Shown here: positions 1 to 9,092 of the stretch, piece by piece
Layout: every line of letters starts with the position of its first letter
Position numbering within the stretch: position 1 is the stretch's first letter
Assembly (NCBI GenBank): GCA_024640955.1
Contig: JAHEDZ010000015.1
Span: 1 to 49,531, forward strand
Length of the DNA stretch: 49,531 nucleotides
Origin: Oceanospirillaceae bacterium
Lineage (GTDB): Bacteria; Pseudomonadota; Gammaproteobacteria; Pseudomonadales; Balneatricaceae
Direction of reading: 5' to 3'
Notes under the pieces: generated by a model
The model's database searches: none
Told to the model about the DNA's origin: nothing
Seen by the model: the letters and a program-made list of their open reading frames with translations, nothing else
Program-made: the position numbers and the translations under genes

Positions 1-114
1 ATAACCGCAGCGACCATTGGCGAGGAGAGAGAACGCCTGCTTAAGCAGGGTGCTACTGAGGTTGTGTCTAAGCCGATAACCCTAGATGCATTACAACGCG
101 CTTTAGGGGATTAA
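1..114 (+). CDS. C-terminal fragment of a response-regulator receiver domain (probably a hybrid kinase)
   Basis: The window opens inside an ORF that reads 37 codons to a TAA stop. The peptide has the shape of the last third of a receiver domain: a strand ending in an alanine-rich stretch (ITAATI), an acidic helix with a conserved QGATEVVSKPI-type segment, and a closing amphipathic helix. The Lys in SKPI is the conserved receiver lysine of beta-5. It resembles the end of the hybrid kinase at 4298-7456 (TKPIT...LIEALTAL). It could end a hybrid kinase or a stand-alone regulator; the upstream part is outside the window. Confidence 0.75.
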   Translation: MTAATIGEERERLLKQGATEVVSKPITLDALQRALGD

Positions 115-361
115 ATAGGGCCTAAATAGAGTTCAAATAGAGCCCCCTGAGCCACACAGTGAATGAGCGTAATCGTATTTCATACGCACGACTTCAACAG
201 CCAGACAGATAGAGAGCCCCCAGCGTTGTGTATCCTGTTTGAAGATGCTCCTCAATGATCGTTCAGTCTCGAATTGGGTTTTATGATCGTCAACTACACT
301 TGAGTTAGCTCAGCCAATCAAAATTTACGATCAGATTAAATACAACAAAGGCGCGACGCGT
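115..361. other. Intergenic region upstream of the PAS-GGDEF-EAL gene
   Basis: This 247-base gap contains no convincing ORF. A short inverted repeat, CGTAT-ttc-ATACG, lies at 174-186 but has no following T-run. A purine-rich AAAGG at 347-351 is a plausible ribosome binding site for the downstream GTG start. No clear sigma-70 hexamer pair was identified. Confidence 0.4.
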
Positions 362-2071
362 GTGGATATTAGAAACTGCTCCCCCGCAATAATCTCCGGC
401 CTGATTACCCAGCTTCAGGATGCTGTGTACGTTCTAACAGACCACAAGGTTATCTATGCGAATGCCAAAATGGCCGCGCTACTCGGTACAACGGTGGAGG
501 CGTTAGAGGGGCAGTTACTTCTCAATTTTGTTGACGATCAGTCACTCGCCACCGTAGAGGACCGTTATCGTCGCCGAGTACAGGGCGAGACGGTACCCAA
601 CCAGTATGAGATCGCTATGCGCACTGCTTCGGGTCAGAAGAAATGGGTCGTTAACCACGTCGACACATTTACCGATGAACGCGGAGCGCTCGTGGTCATC
701 GGGTCCATGAAGGACATCACTGAAGTTAATTCAGTCAAACATGATCTCGACGTTTTCAGAAAACAGCACGAGGAGCGTCTGTTTAGGGATGCAAACTTCG
801 ATAGCTTAACGGGCCTAGCGAATCGCCTGAATCTCATTAACCACCTCACAATGGCAAAAAAACATCAGGACGGCCTCTGCCTGATCCTGATCGGTTTTAC
901 TGGACTGCGTGAAATCAATGACAGTGTGGGTTATGACATCGGTGATCGTGTAATCGTGGCGGTGGCACGGCGACTTCTCACGATTGTGGATGACGCAGAA
1001 TTTCTCGCACGCGTGGCTGGTGTACAATTTGCTGTGGTTGTTAGCAGCCAGTGTGAAGAGAGACTGCATGAACTAATTGGCGAGGTTAGCGGGCTTTTTA
1101 AACGCCCCTTCGTCACTCAGTTTGGTAAGTTTTATCTCAATCCAAACTTGGGTATTTCACTTCATCCTGGCGATGCAGTTGATGAGATTACCTTACTAAG
1201 CCACGCCCATGCTGCGCTATCGCATGCAAAATCGGCCGACACGATCAATTGGATTTTCTATGATGAGCAGCTCAACAAGGACTTGCACGCTCGCATCCAA
1301 ATGCTAGCTAACCTGCGTGAAGCCATACAGAGGGAGCAGTTCGAGCTGTTCTACCAACCGCAAATCACAACCGGTGAATCTAAGTTTGTTGGTGCTGAAG
1401 CACTGATTCGATGGAAGAGCCCTGAGTTAGGTTACGTGACGCCGGGTCAGTTCTTAGCCTATGCCGAATCTACAGATTTAATTATACCTATCGGCGACTG
1501 GGTAATTACGCAAGCCTGTAAGCAGGCCAAAGCCCTCCTCGACCTGGGATATGAGGACTTCAGCATTGGTATTAACCTATCAGCGAAGCAGTTCGCCTCG
1601 GGGGATTTGGTTCAGACACTCAAAACAACGCTCAGTCTGCTAAAACTTCCCGCTCGCTTCGTCGATATCGAGGTAACAGAGTCAACTTTTTTAGATATGG
1701 GTGAAGAAGTATCAAATCAACTTAAAGAGTTGAGCGCGCTAGGGCTGTCATTATCTATTGATGACTTTGGTACCGGTTACTCTTCGCTCTCTTACCTACA
1801 ATCGATGACTTTCAACATACTTAAAATAGATCAATCATTTATCTCGAGGCTGCCAGGGTCTGAAAGTGATCTGAACTTGGTCAAAGCGATCGTTAACATG
1901 TCCAAAGCGCTTCATCTGGAGATCATTGCCGAGGGAGTAGAGACAGAGCAACAGCTTCTCCTGATGAAAGATCTTGGGTGTGACATCGTTCAAGGCTATT
2001 ACATCAGTCGCCCTATGCCAGCAGAAGAATTTTTACTCTGGTTGGAACGCAATGTTCAGCCCAAGACATAA
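362..2071 (+). CDS. PAS-GGDEF-EAL protein; probable c-di-GMP phosphodiesterase with degenerate cyclase site
   Basis: This 569-aa protein has no membrane segment. A PAS domain spans about residues 10-125, including the usual PAC end (GSMKDITE). A GGDEF domain follows at about 140-300: the entry motif FDSLTGLANR is intact, but the signature is replaced by AGVQF (in RVAGVQFAVVV), so cyclase activity is unlikely. The EAL domain (about 315-560) keeps its key motifs: AEALIRW, NLSAKQF, EVTEST, DDFGTGYSSL, KIDQSF and AEGVET. The inferred role is cytoplasmic c-di-GMP hydrolysis, with PAS and degenerate GGDEF as sensory or regulatory modules. The GTG start is chosen because AAAGG lies about 10 bases upstream and the PAS begins right after it. 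Confidence 0.9.
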   Translation: MDIRNCSPAIISGLITQLQDAVYVLTDHKVIYANAKMAALLGTTVEALEGQLLLNFVDDQSLATVEDRYRRRVQGETVPNQYEIAMRTASGQKKWVVNHVDTFTDERGALVVIGSMKDITEVNSVKHDLDVFRKQHEERLFRDANFDSLTGLANRLNLINHLTMAKKHQDGLCLILIGFTGLREINDSVGYDIGDRVIVAVARRLLTIVDDAEFLARVAGVQFAVVVSSQCEERLHELIGEVSGLFKRPFVTQFGKFYLNPNLGISLHPGDAVDEITLLSHAHAALSHAKSADTINWIFYDEQLNKDLHARIQMLANLREAIQREQFELFYQPQITTGESKFVGAEALIRWKSPELGYVTPGQFLAYAESTDLIIPIGDWVITQACKQAKALLDLGYEDFSIGINLSAKQFASGDLVQTLKTTLSLLKLPARFVDIEVTESTFLDMGEEVSNQLKELSALGLSLSIDDFGTGYSSLSYLQSMTFNILKIDQSFISRLPGSESDLNLVKAIVNMSKALHLEIIAEGVETEQQLLLMKDLGCDIVQGYYISRPMPAEEFLLWLERNVQPKT

Positions 2072-2268
2072 AAGCCAACCGATTAATCCAATCCAATCAA
2101 CGGCGTTGGTCATGAGTTTGAAGTTGGCGACGACTTCTACCGAGCCTCATAGGAACTTTCAACTGTATTTAAAAAACTAGCAGAGCTGAGCCTCTAAATG
2201 CCTCTTGTGTGTCGATACCTACGCAGTCGTGCCTGGTACAACGGGAAACTGTAATTCAAATGTATTAC

Positions 2269-2284
2269 AATGCGAATATTCATT
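2269..2284. promoter_or_regulatory. Imperfect palindrome, likely RelB-type operator
   Basis: The 16-mer AATGCGAATATTCATT is a palindrome with one mismatched pair and ends 16 bases before the antitoxin ATG. TA antitoxins of the RelB class usually repress their own promoter by binding such a palindrome. A possible -10 (TACAAT, 2266-2271) overlaps it; no convincing -35 is visible. Confidence 0.45.
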
Positions 2285-2300
2285 ACGTGAGGTATTAAGC

Positions 2301-2603
2301 ATGGCAGCAAACGCCCTTATCCAAACCAGAATCGATGCATCCATCAAAGAGCAAGCAAGTACAGTCCTAGATAACATGGGTCTCACCGTCTCTGATGCGG
2401 TTCGTATATTGCTAACACGCATAGCAAAAGAGGGAGCACTTCCAGCAGGATTAACGACAGATCCAGTTGCTCACGACGCATGGTTCAAGGCGAAAGTTCA
2501 GGAGGCCCTGGACGATCCTCGTCCAACACTCTCTCACGATGAAGTGACTCAGCATTTTGCTAAAAAACGTGCAAAATTGCTGGATAACGCTAAAGGACGC
2601 TAG
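2301..2603 (+). CDS. relB: RelB/DinJ-family antitoxin
   Basis: The 100-aa protein starts at ATG 2301, preceded by GAGG at about 2289-2292. The N-terminal half has the ribbon-helix-helix layout of RelB/DinJ: a short beta strand (ALIQTRID) and two helices (KEQASTVLDNMGLTVSDAVRILLTRI). The C-terminal half is charged and carries the common DPRPTLSHDEV-type segment that wraps the toxin in this family. It acts as DNA-binding autorepressor and neutraliser of a RelE-type toxin. The next gene starts two bases after its stop and is that toxin, but frameshifted, so the antitoxin appears to survive without a full-length partner in this assembly. An upstream in-frame extension to 2205 is rejected because it lacks family similarity. 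Confidence 0.88.
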   Translation: MAANALIQTRIDASIKEQASTVLDNMGLTVSDAVRILLTRIAKEGALPAGLTTDPVAHDAWFKAKVQEALDDPRPTLSHDEVTQHFAKKRAKLLDNAKGR

Positions 2604-2605
2604 AT

Positions 2606-2891
2606 TTGAATATTGAATGGTCCGTGCTGGTACTTGAGGACAGAGAGCAAATATTTGACTTTATCGCATCCGAAAAATCCATTAGCAGCCTTATCCGTCG
2701 ATGTTGAGATCGAAGACCAGGTTTCTCAACTTGTTTTATTCCCTACATCAGGCCGAATAGGGAGAGTCCAAGAGACCCGGGAACTAATCATCAATAAAAC
2801 GCCTTATATTGCCGCTTACCAAATCCGAGAAGAGAAGGTAACTATATTGCGCGTATTGCATTGCGCACAGATCTGGCCTGATCAACTTTAA
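2606..2891 (+). pseudogene. relE: RelE/ParE-family toxin, frameshifted (copy 1)
   Basis: From a TTG at 2606, two bases after the antitoxin stop, the frame reads NIEWSVLVLEDREQIFDFIASE and then ends at a TGA (2705-2707). The rest of a RelE/ParE fold continues in the next frame (NPLAALSVDVEIED ... ending ILRVLHCAQIWPDQL) to TAA 2889-2891. The break lies in an A5 run at about 2674-2678. Copy 2 at 7676-7932 reads GAGAATCC where this copy reads GAAAAATCC, so one extra A explains the shift. Without it the product would be 94 aa, normal for RelE. The RVLHCAQIWP tail is the conserved toxin C-terminus. Either the toxin is decayed, the run is an assembly error, or expression needs a frameshift. Confidence 0.8.
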
Positions 2892-2983
2892 ACAGAGTTG
2901 AAGTGTGGGATCATAGTCCACTCCTTAACATCAAGGTATTCTTCTAAACAATACCGGTAAATGTCTCCAACGGGTCGAGAGCG
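2634..2983. repeat. Direct repeat block, copy 1 (RelE-like toxin and downstream flank)
   Basis: This ~350-base block aligns with about 7676-8026 in the same orientation. Similarity begins at TTGAGGAC, runs through the toxin body, and continues about 90 bases beyond its stop as far as the shared AATGTCTCCAAC-GGGTC / AGGTC segment. Eye alignment shows mostly single substitutions, plus one extra A in this copy. The antitoxin gene is not part of the second copy. Confidence 0.75.
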
Positions 2984-2988
2984 ACGCT

Positions 2989-3306
2989 TCACGCCATCTT
3001 CTGCAGATGATGAAAATCCTCAATTGAAGCCAACTCCTCAGCCTCATTCGTCTGTGCACGAAACAAGTCCCACCTCACCTGGAGGTTCAGCCAAAATTCT
3101 GCGGAGACCCCGAAAAACTTGCCTAACCGAAGCGCAGTACTTGGGGTGATGCCGCGTCGTTGATTAACAAGTTCATTAATTCGCTGATAAGGGACGTGAA
3201 TTGCATCCGCCAAATCACGCTGACTGATATTCATGGGCAAAAGGAACTCCTCTCGAAGCACTTCTCCGGGATGTGTGGGTGCCCTGTGTGTTGGAATTGT
3301 AACCAT
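2989..3306 (-). CDS. higA: HigA-family antitoxin (XRE helix-turn-helix)
   Basis: The 105-aa protein has the typical HigA/VapI layout: PTHPGEVLREEFLLP at the N-terminus, then a helix-turn-helix (ISQRDLADAIHVPYQRINELVNQRRGI) and the characteristic SAEFWLNLQVRWDLFRA segment. It represses its own promoter and neutralises HigB, a ribosome-dependent mRNA interferase. I chose ATG 3306 over an upstream TTG because AGGAG then sits about 9 bases upstream. It lies directly downstream of the higB frame (stop 3318-3320), the toxin-first order usual for higBA. The antitoxin is intact although its toxin is frameshifted. Confidence 0.9.
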   Translation of the reverse strand: MVTIPTHRAPTHPGEVLREEFLLPMNISQRDLADAIHVPYQRINELVNQRRGITPSTALRLGKFFGVSAEFWLNLQVRWDLFRAQTNEAEELASIEDFHHLQKMA

Positions 3307-3317
3307 ACTCAATACTC

Positions 3318-3610
3318 CTAGTGATAGTCAGTGACTTCGACGTCTCTCGGTCCGGATTCACCCCAAACAAAACAGATTCTGTATTGATCATTAATACGAA
3401 TGCTGTATTTGCCTTTGCGATTCCCAGCAAGGGCCTCAAGGCGGTTGCCAGGGGGATCTTTAACTCTTCAAGCGACTCCACTGAATCAAGTAGATCCAGC
3501 TTTCGTGTGGCGGTTTTCCAGAGCCTTTCGGGACAACACTTTCTCGCGGCTTTTGAATTAACGCCGTTGAAGATGTCTTCGGACGCTCGGTCAAAGAAAG
3601 ATTCAATCAT
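3318..3610 (-). pseudogene. higB: HigB-family toxin, frameshifted in a C-run
   Basis: The frame opens with MIESFFDRASEDIFNG and keeps HigB character to LEELKIP. It then runs out of family and through the higA start (to 3215). Reading the next frame from the C5 run (plus strand G5, about 3451-3455) restores a textbook HigB end: [39 protein letters not shown] and TDYH followed by TAG at 3318-3320. HigB proteins normally read PPGNRLEAL here. A sixth C would give IPPGNR and a 97-aa toxin. One base is therefore missing, either by true mutation or by assembly error. Confidence 0.82.
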
Positions 3611-3616
3611 ATTGAC

Positions 3617-3645
3617 ATGATAGCACGGTATTCATGCTATACAAG
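3617..3645 (-). promoter_or_regulatory. Candidate higBA promoter and operator
   Basis: Reading leftward, TTGTAT (plus-strand 3639-3644), a 16-base spacer and TATCAT (3617-3622) make a plausible sigma-70 promoter. The spacer contains the inverted repeat TAGCA-N9-TGCTA (3621-3639), placed where an autoregulatory HigA dimer would block polymerase. The implied transcription start falls at about the A of the higB ATG (3610), and no Shine-Dalgarno is visible, so the toxin message may be leaderless. Confidence 0.45.
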
Positions 3646-3927
3646 AGCGCACCCATGTCGGTCATCACGTATCAGTCCAAGTTCTATCCCTATTAGGATA
3701 TTGAGCGCTGTTTAATATACAGAGATATGACACGGGTCATACCCTATCGTCCGATGTGGAAGATCTAAAACAGGGCCCTCATTAGGAGTATGAATGTCTC
3801 ATATGGGTCGACTTCTGCTGATCCGCCTACACTTTGCTAGACGGCACTTAGGCGTCATTTCTAGCAAATCACAGCGGCACAATCATAGCCCAATAACAGA
3901 GACTAGTCTGATGCGCCTGCATAGCGT
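3646..3927. other. Intergenic region between higBA and the receiver gene
   Basis: I see no gene-like ORF here. The notable element is a perfect 9-base inverted repeat, TTTGCTAGA (3833-3841) and TCTAGCAAA (3860-3868), around an 18-base interior with a nested GACG/CGTC. It lies 60 bases beyond the receiver-gene stop, so it may be a weak terminator or mRNA 3'-end hairpin, although no T-run follows. Confidence 0.4.
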
Positions 3928-4297
3928 TTAGAACTCTGGTTTAGCGAGTGCCGTGTCTATCGAAACAATTAATTCCTGGGGCGTAAGACCCTTTTCAAGC
4001 AAGCCGCGAATCCCTAGATGTGCCAGGCGACTGAAATCGACATTATCTGTATTACCCGTCAGTGCAATCACGGGTAACTCGCCAGTGAGGCGGAAGGTAC
4101 GAATTAAGTTCAACACATCGGTGCCATCGAAATCAGGCATATTGAGATCAAGCAGTACGAGGTCAGCTTCAAACTCAACCAAACGATTGAGTGCATCATT
4201 GGACTCTGAACAAGTACCGACACTGTAGCGCTCGCTCAGCACATCTTTAAGGTAGTCCAGCGTAAACGTATCGTCATCAATACAAAAAATACGTGCC

Positions 4298-4305
<8 letters not shown>
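3928..4305 (-). CDS. Stand-alone response-regulator receiver protein
   Basis: The 125-aa protein is a single receiver domain with no output domain. The acidic pocket (CIDDD, residues about 8-12), phospho-acceptor Asp in LVLLDLNMPDFDG (about residue 53), Thr in IALTG (about 83) and Lys in LLEKG (about 105) are all present. Its start overlaps the end of the hybrid kinase by 8 bases, so the two are translationally coupled. It is probably the phosphorelay partner or terminal receiver of that kinase, acting by protein contact like CheY-type proteins. No histidine phosphotransfer domain is encoded next to it, so an Hpt protein elsewhere is expected if this is a four-step relay. Confidence 0.9.
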
Positions 4306-7456
<3,151 letters not shown>

Positions 7457-7675
7457 AATTACCCTGAATCTCCATTCTCAACTTGCTGCGCGAAATCAAC
7501 GAGACATTTAACTACAGTAGGTTTACACCCACTGTACTAAGAAAATTTCTTATTAGCCTGCACGTTTCACGCCAATAAAAAAACTCCGGTTAGATCAATA
7601 ACGAATAAAAAAATATTGTGTAAGATTTTTTAAATAAAATCACGCCTAGTACAGAATTGGGACCAATAGACGAAA
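7457..7675. other. AT-rich upstream region of the kinase gene
   Basis: No gene-like ORF is visible. From about 7565 to 7645 the sequence is strikingly AT-rich, with several A or T runs and ATTTAAAAAA-type tracts, unlike the surrounding coding DNA. This fits a promoter or a nucleoid-protein-bound region at the edge of the accessory segment. Confidence 0.4.
7513..7536. promoter_or_regulatory. Inverted repeat upstream of the hybrid kinase
   Basis: TACAGTAGG-tttaca-CCCACTGTA has arms that pair at 8 of 9 positions. It lies 57-80 bases upstream of the kinase start. It could be a regulator binding site or a leader hairpin; the sequence does not say which. Confidence 0.4.
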
Positions 7676-7932
7676 TTGAGGACCGCGATCAGATATTTGA
7701 CTTTATTGCATCCGAGAATCCATTAGCAGCCGTATCCGTCGATGTTGAGATCGAAGAGTCGGTTTCTCAACTTGTTTTATTCCCCTAATTAGGTCGAATA
7801 GGGAGAGTCGAAGATACCCGCGAACTAATCATCAATAGAACGCCTTATATTGCCGCTCACCAAATCCGGGAGGACGAGGTAACTATATTGCGCGTATTGC
7901 ACTGCGCACAGATCTGGCCTGATGAACCTTAA
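7676..7932 (+). pseudogene. RelE/ParE-family toxin remnant (copy 2)
   Basis: Reading from 7675, the frame gives IEDRDQIFDFIASENPLAA and continues collinear with copy 1 until TAA at 7786-7788, where copy 1 reads ACA (Thr). After the stop the same frame resumes (LGRIGRVEDTRELIINRTPY) to the natural TAA at 7930-7932. The first ten or so residues and any start codon are missing, and no antitoxin precedes it. It is therefore a truncated, nonsense-mutated duplicate of the toxin at 2606-2891. It retains the frame that copy 1 has lost, which makes it the best internal reference for the copy 1 indel. Confidence 0.82.
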
Positions 7933-8026
7933 ATAGAGTTGAGGTACGGGCGCGAAGTCCACTGATTAACATCAGAACCTTCTTCCAAATAATGCCGGTG
8001 AATGTCTCCAACAGGTCCAGAGTAGC
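7676..8026. repeat. Direct repeat block, copy 2
   Basis: This partner of the block at 2634-2983 is in the same orientation, about 5.04 kb downstream. The two copies bracket higBA, the receiver gene and the hybrid kinase. Divergence is obvious by eye but moderate, so the duplication is not recent. Recombination between the copies would delete the whole segment. Confidence 0.75.
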
Positions 8027-8129
8027 CCTTTGTTTTCGCAGCTACCGTATCCATTTCTGGTGCTTCTACTGAGATCTTGGGCTTGCTGAAACGCCTAGAC
8101 TCTAGTTGGTCGCTGAAGATGCTAGGCAT
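7929..8129 (-). CDS. Small hypothetical ORF convergent to the toxin remnant
   Basis: The ORF gives 66 aa from ATG 8129 (70 from an upstream TTG at 8141). I do not recognise it. It is hydrophilic, with no membrane segment, and ends GPVGDIHRHYLEEGSDVNQW... before the stop. The corresponding antisense frame in copy 1 (about 2885-2985) also reads PVGDIYRYCLEEYLDVKEW... to a matching stop, so the reading frame is kept in both copies. That may mean it was once a gene end carried with the toxin, or it may be coincidence from shared ancestry. No strong ribosome binding site is visible. Confidence 0.3.
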   Translation of the reverse strand: MPSIFSDQLESRRFSKPKISVEAPEMDTVAAKTKGYSGPVGDIHRHYLEEGSDVNQWTSRPYLNSI

Positions 8130-8172
8130 AGTGGTACTCAAACAGTAAGCAAGAACGGGCGTCAGTGCTAAT

Positions 8173-8838
8173 CTAGTGAGTTAACGAACCCCAGGGCAGG
8201 GTCCAGAGGCCCATGAGGATGAGTAGAATCCCCGCTGCTTTGCGCACGCCTGCTTTGCGGGTCAGGTTTTTCAGCTCTCGCGCCAAGAGTCCCGTGGCGA
8301 GCATGCCGGGGAGGGTCCCAAGGCCAAATCCGAGCATAAGAAGGGCGCTACCAGTCGCGCTACCGGCCGCGGTACTCCATATCAGTGTGCTGTAGACCAG
8401 GCCGCAGGGTAACCAGCCCCAGCCAATCCCCAGAAGTAATGCTTTGATTGGATTGTCAGCCGGCAAGAGGGGTTTAAGCAAGGGGGAGATCAGACGCCAT
8501 AGATAGCCGCCAATACTCTCGAGTTTGGTCACTCCCAACCACCACTGGCCGACATAGAGACCCATCGATATCAGTAGTAACCCTGCAAGGGACCTAAGAG
8601 CCGTCCCAGCTCCGGTTTGGTAGATCCCGGCTCCCACCACACCCAGCAGAAAGCCGGCAAGGGTGTAGCTGCTGATACGCCCCAGGTTATAGGCGAATAA
8701 ACGCGTAAATGCTCCACCGGGTTTTTGATCGCCGAGGCTTAAGCTTGAAGCGATACCGCCACACATGGCCAGACAGTGAGTGGTACCCAAAAGCCCAATG
8801 AGAATGGCTGCGGTAAAACTGAGCGAGCTCTGTATCAC
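8173..8838 (-). CDS. TauE/SafE-like (COG2836-type) membrane protein of the cbb3 cluster
   Basis: The 221-aa protein has about six membrane helices and opens with the family hallmark LLGTTHCLAMCGGI, a His/Cys-containing loop in the first helices seen in COG2836 proteins linked to cbb3 oxidase and copper or cytochrome c maturation. Glycine-rich repeats and WGWLPCGLVYSTLIW in the second half are also typical. The start overlaps the ccoS stop by four bases (8835-8838), so it is cotranslated with the assembly genes. Its likely role is metal or thiol handling during oxidase assembly. The label sulfite exporter, often applied, is not supported by context. Confidence 0.85.
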   Translation of the reverse strand: MIQSSLSFTAAILIGLLGTTHCLAMCGGIASSLSLGDQKPGGAFTRLFAYNLGRISSYTLAGFLLGVVGAGIYQTGAGTALRSLAGLLLISMGLYVGQWWLGVTKLESIGGYLWRLISPLLKPLLPADNPIKALLLGIGWGWLPCGLVYSTLIWSTAAGSATGSALLMLGFGLGTLPGMLATGLLARELKNLTRKAGVRKAAGILLILMGLWTLPWGSLTH

Positions 8839-9092
8839 GTCTTGGGCTCTTTCTCGGAGGAGGTATTGAGGCTCTCAGCAGCATCGCCACCCTCTGCGAC
8901 TTCGCTACTTGAATCGGTTAGCTGTACGCGCGCATCCTCTGGAATCATCTCCTCGTCATCATCGTACAGGATGCGGTGTGCGGGTGATTCTAGGTCATCG
9001 AACTGACCGGTATTAACGCTCCAGAAAAATGCCCAGGTACCGAAGCCAATTAAAACGATAGCGATAGGGATTAGCAGGTAGATGATATCCAT
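8835..9092 (-). CDS. ccoS: cbb3 oxidase assembly protein CcoS
   Basis: The 85-aa protein has one N-terminal membrane helix (about residues 4-26), followed by the conserved FFWSVNTGQFDDLESPAHRILYDDDE segment that defines CcoS. The acidic Ser/Glu-rich tail after residue 55 is longer than in the shortest family members and poorly conserved. CcoS is required for cofactor insertion into cbb3 oxidase, in step with CcoI copper supply. Its start overlaps the ccoI stop (TGATG). Confidence 0.95.
   Translation of the reverse strand: MDIIYLLIPIAIVLIGFGTWAFFWSVNTGQFDDLESPAHRILYDDDEEMIPEDARVQLTDSSSEVAEGGDAAESLNTSSEKEPKT

Noticed and set aside
2205-2603. Longer RelB reading from 2205
   Set aside because: The added residues resemble no RelB N-terminus and overlap the probable operator. 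ATG 2301 has a ribosome binding site and gives the family length.
2606-3610. Programmed ribosomal frameshifting in the two toxin genes
   Set aside because: Neither run forms a canonical X-XXY-YYZ slippery heptamer with a downstream pseudoknot, and the two would need shifts in opposite directions. Mutation or sequencing error is simpler.
3321-3620. Plus-strand ORF over the higB region
   Set aside because: It is the antisense shadow of the frameshifted higB gene, which has clear family similarity on the minus strand.
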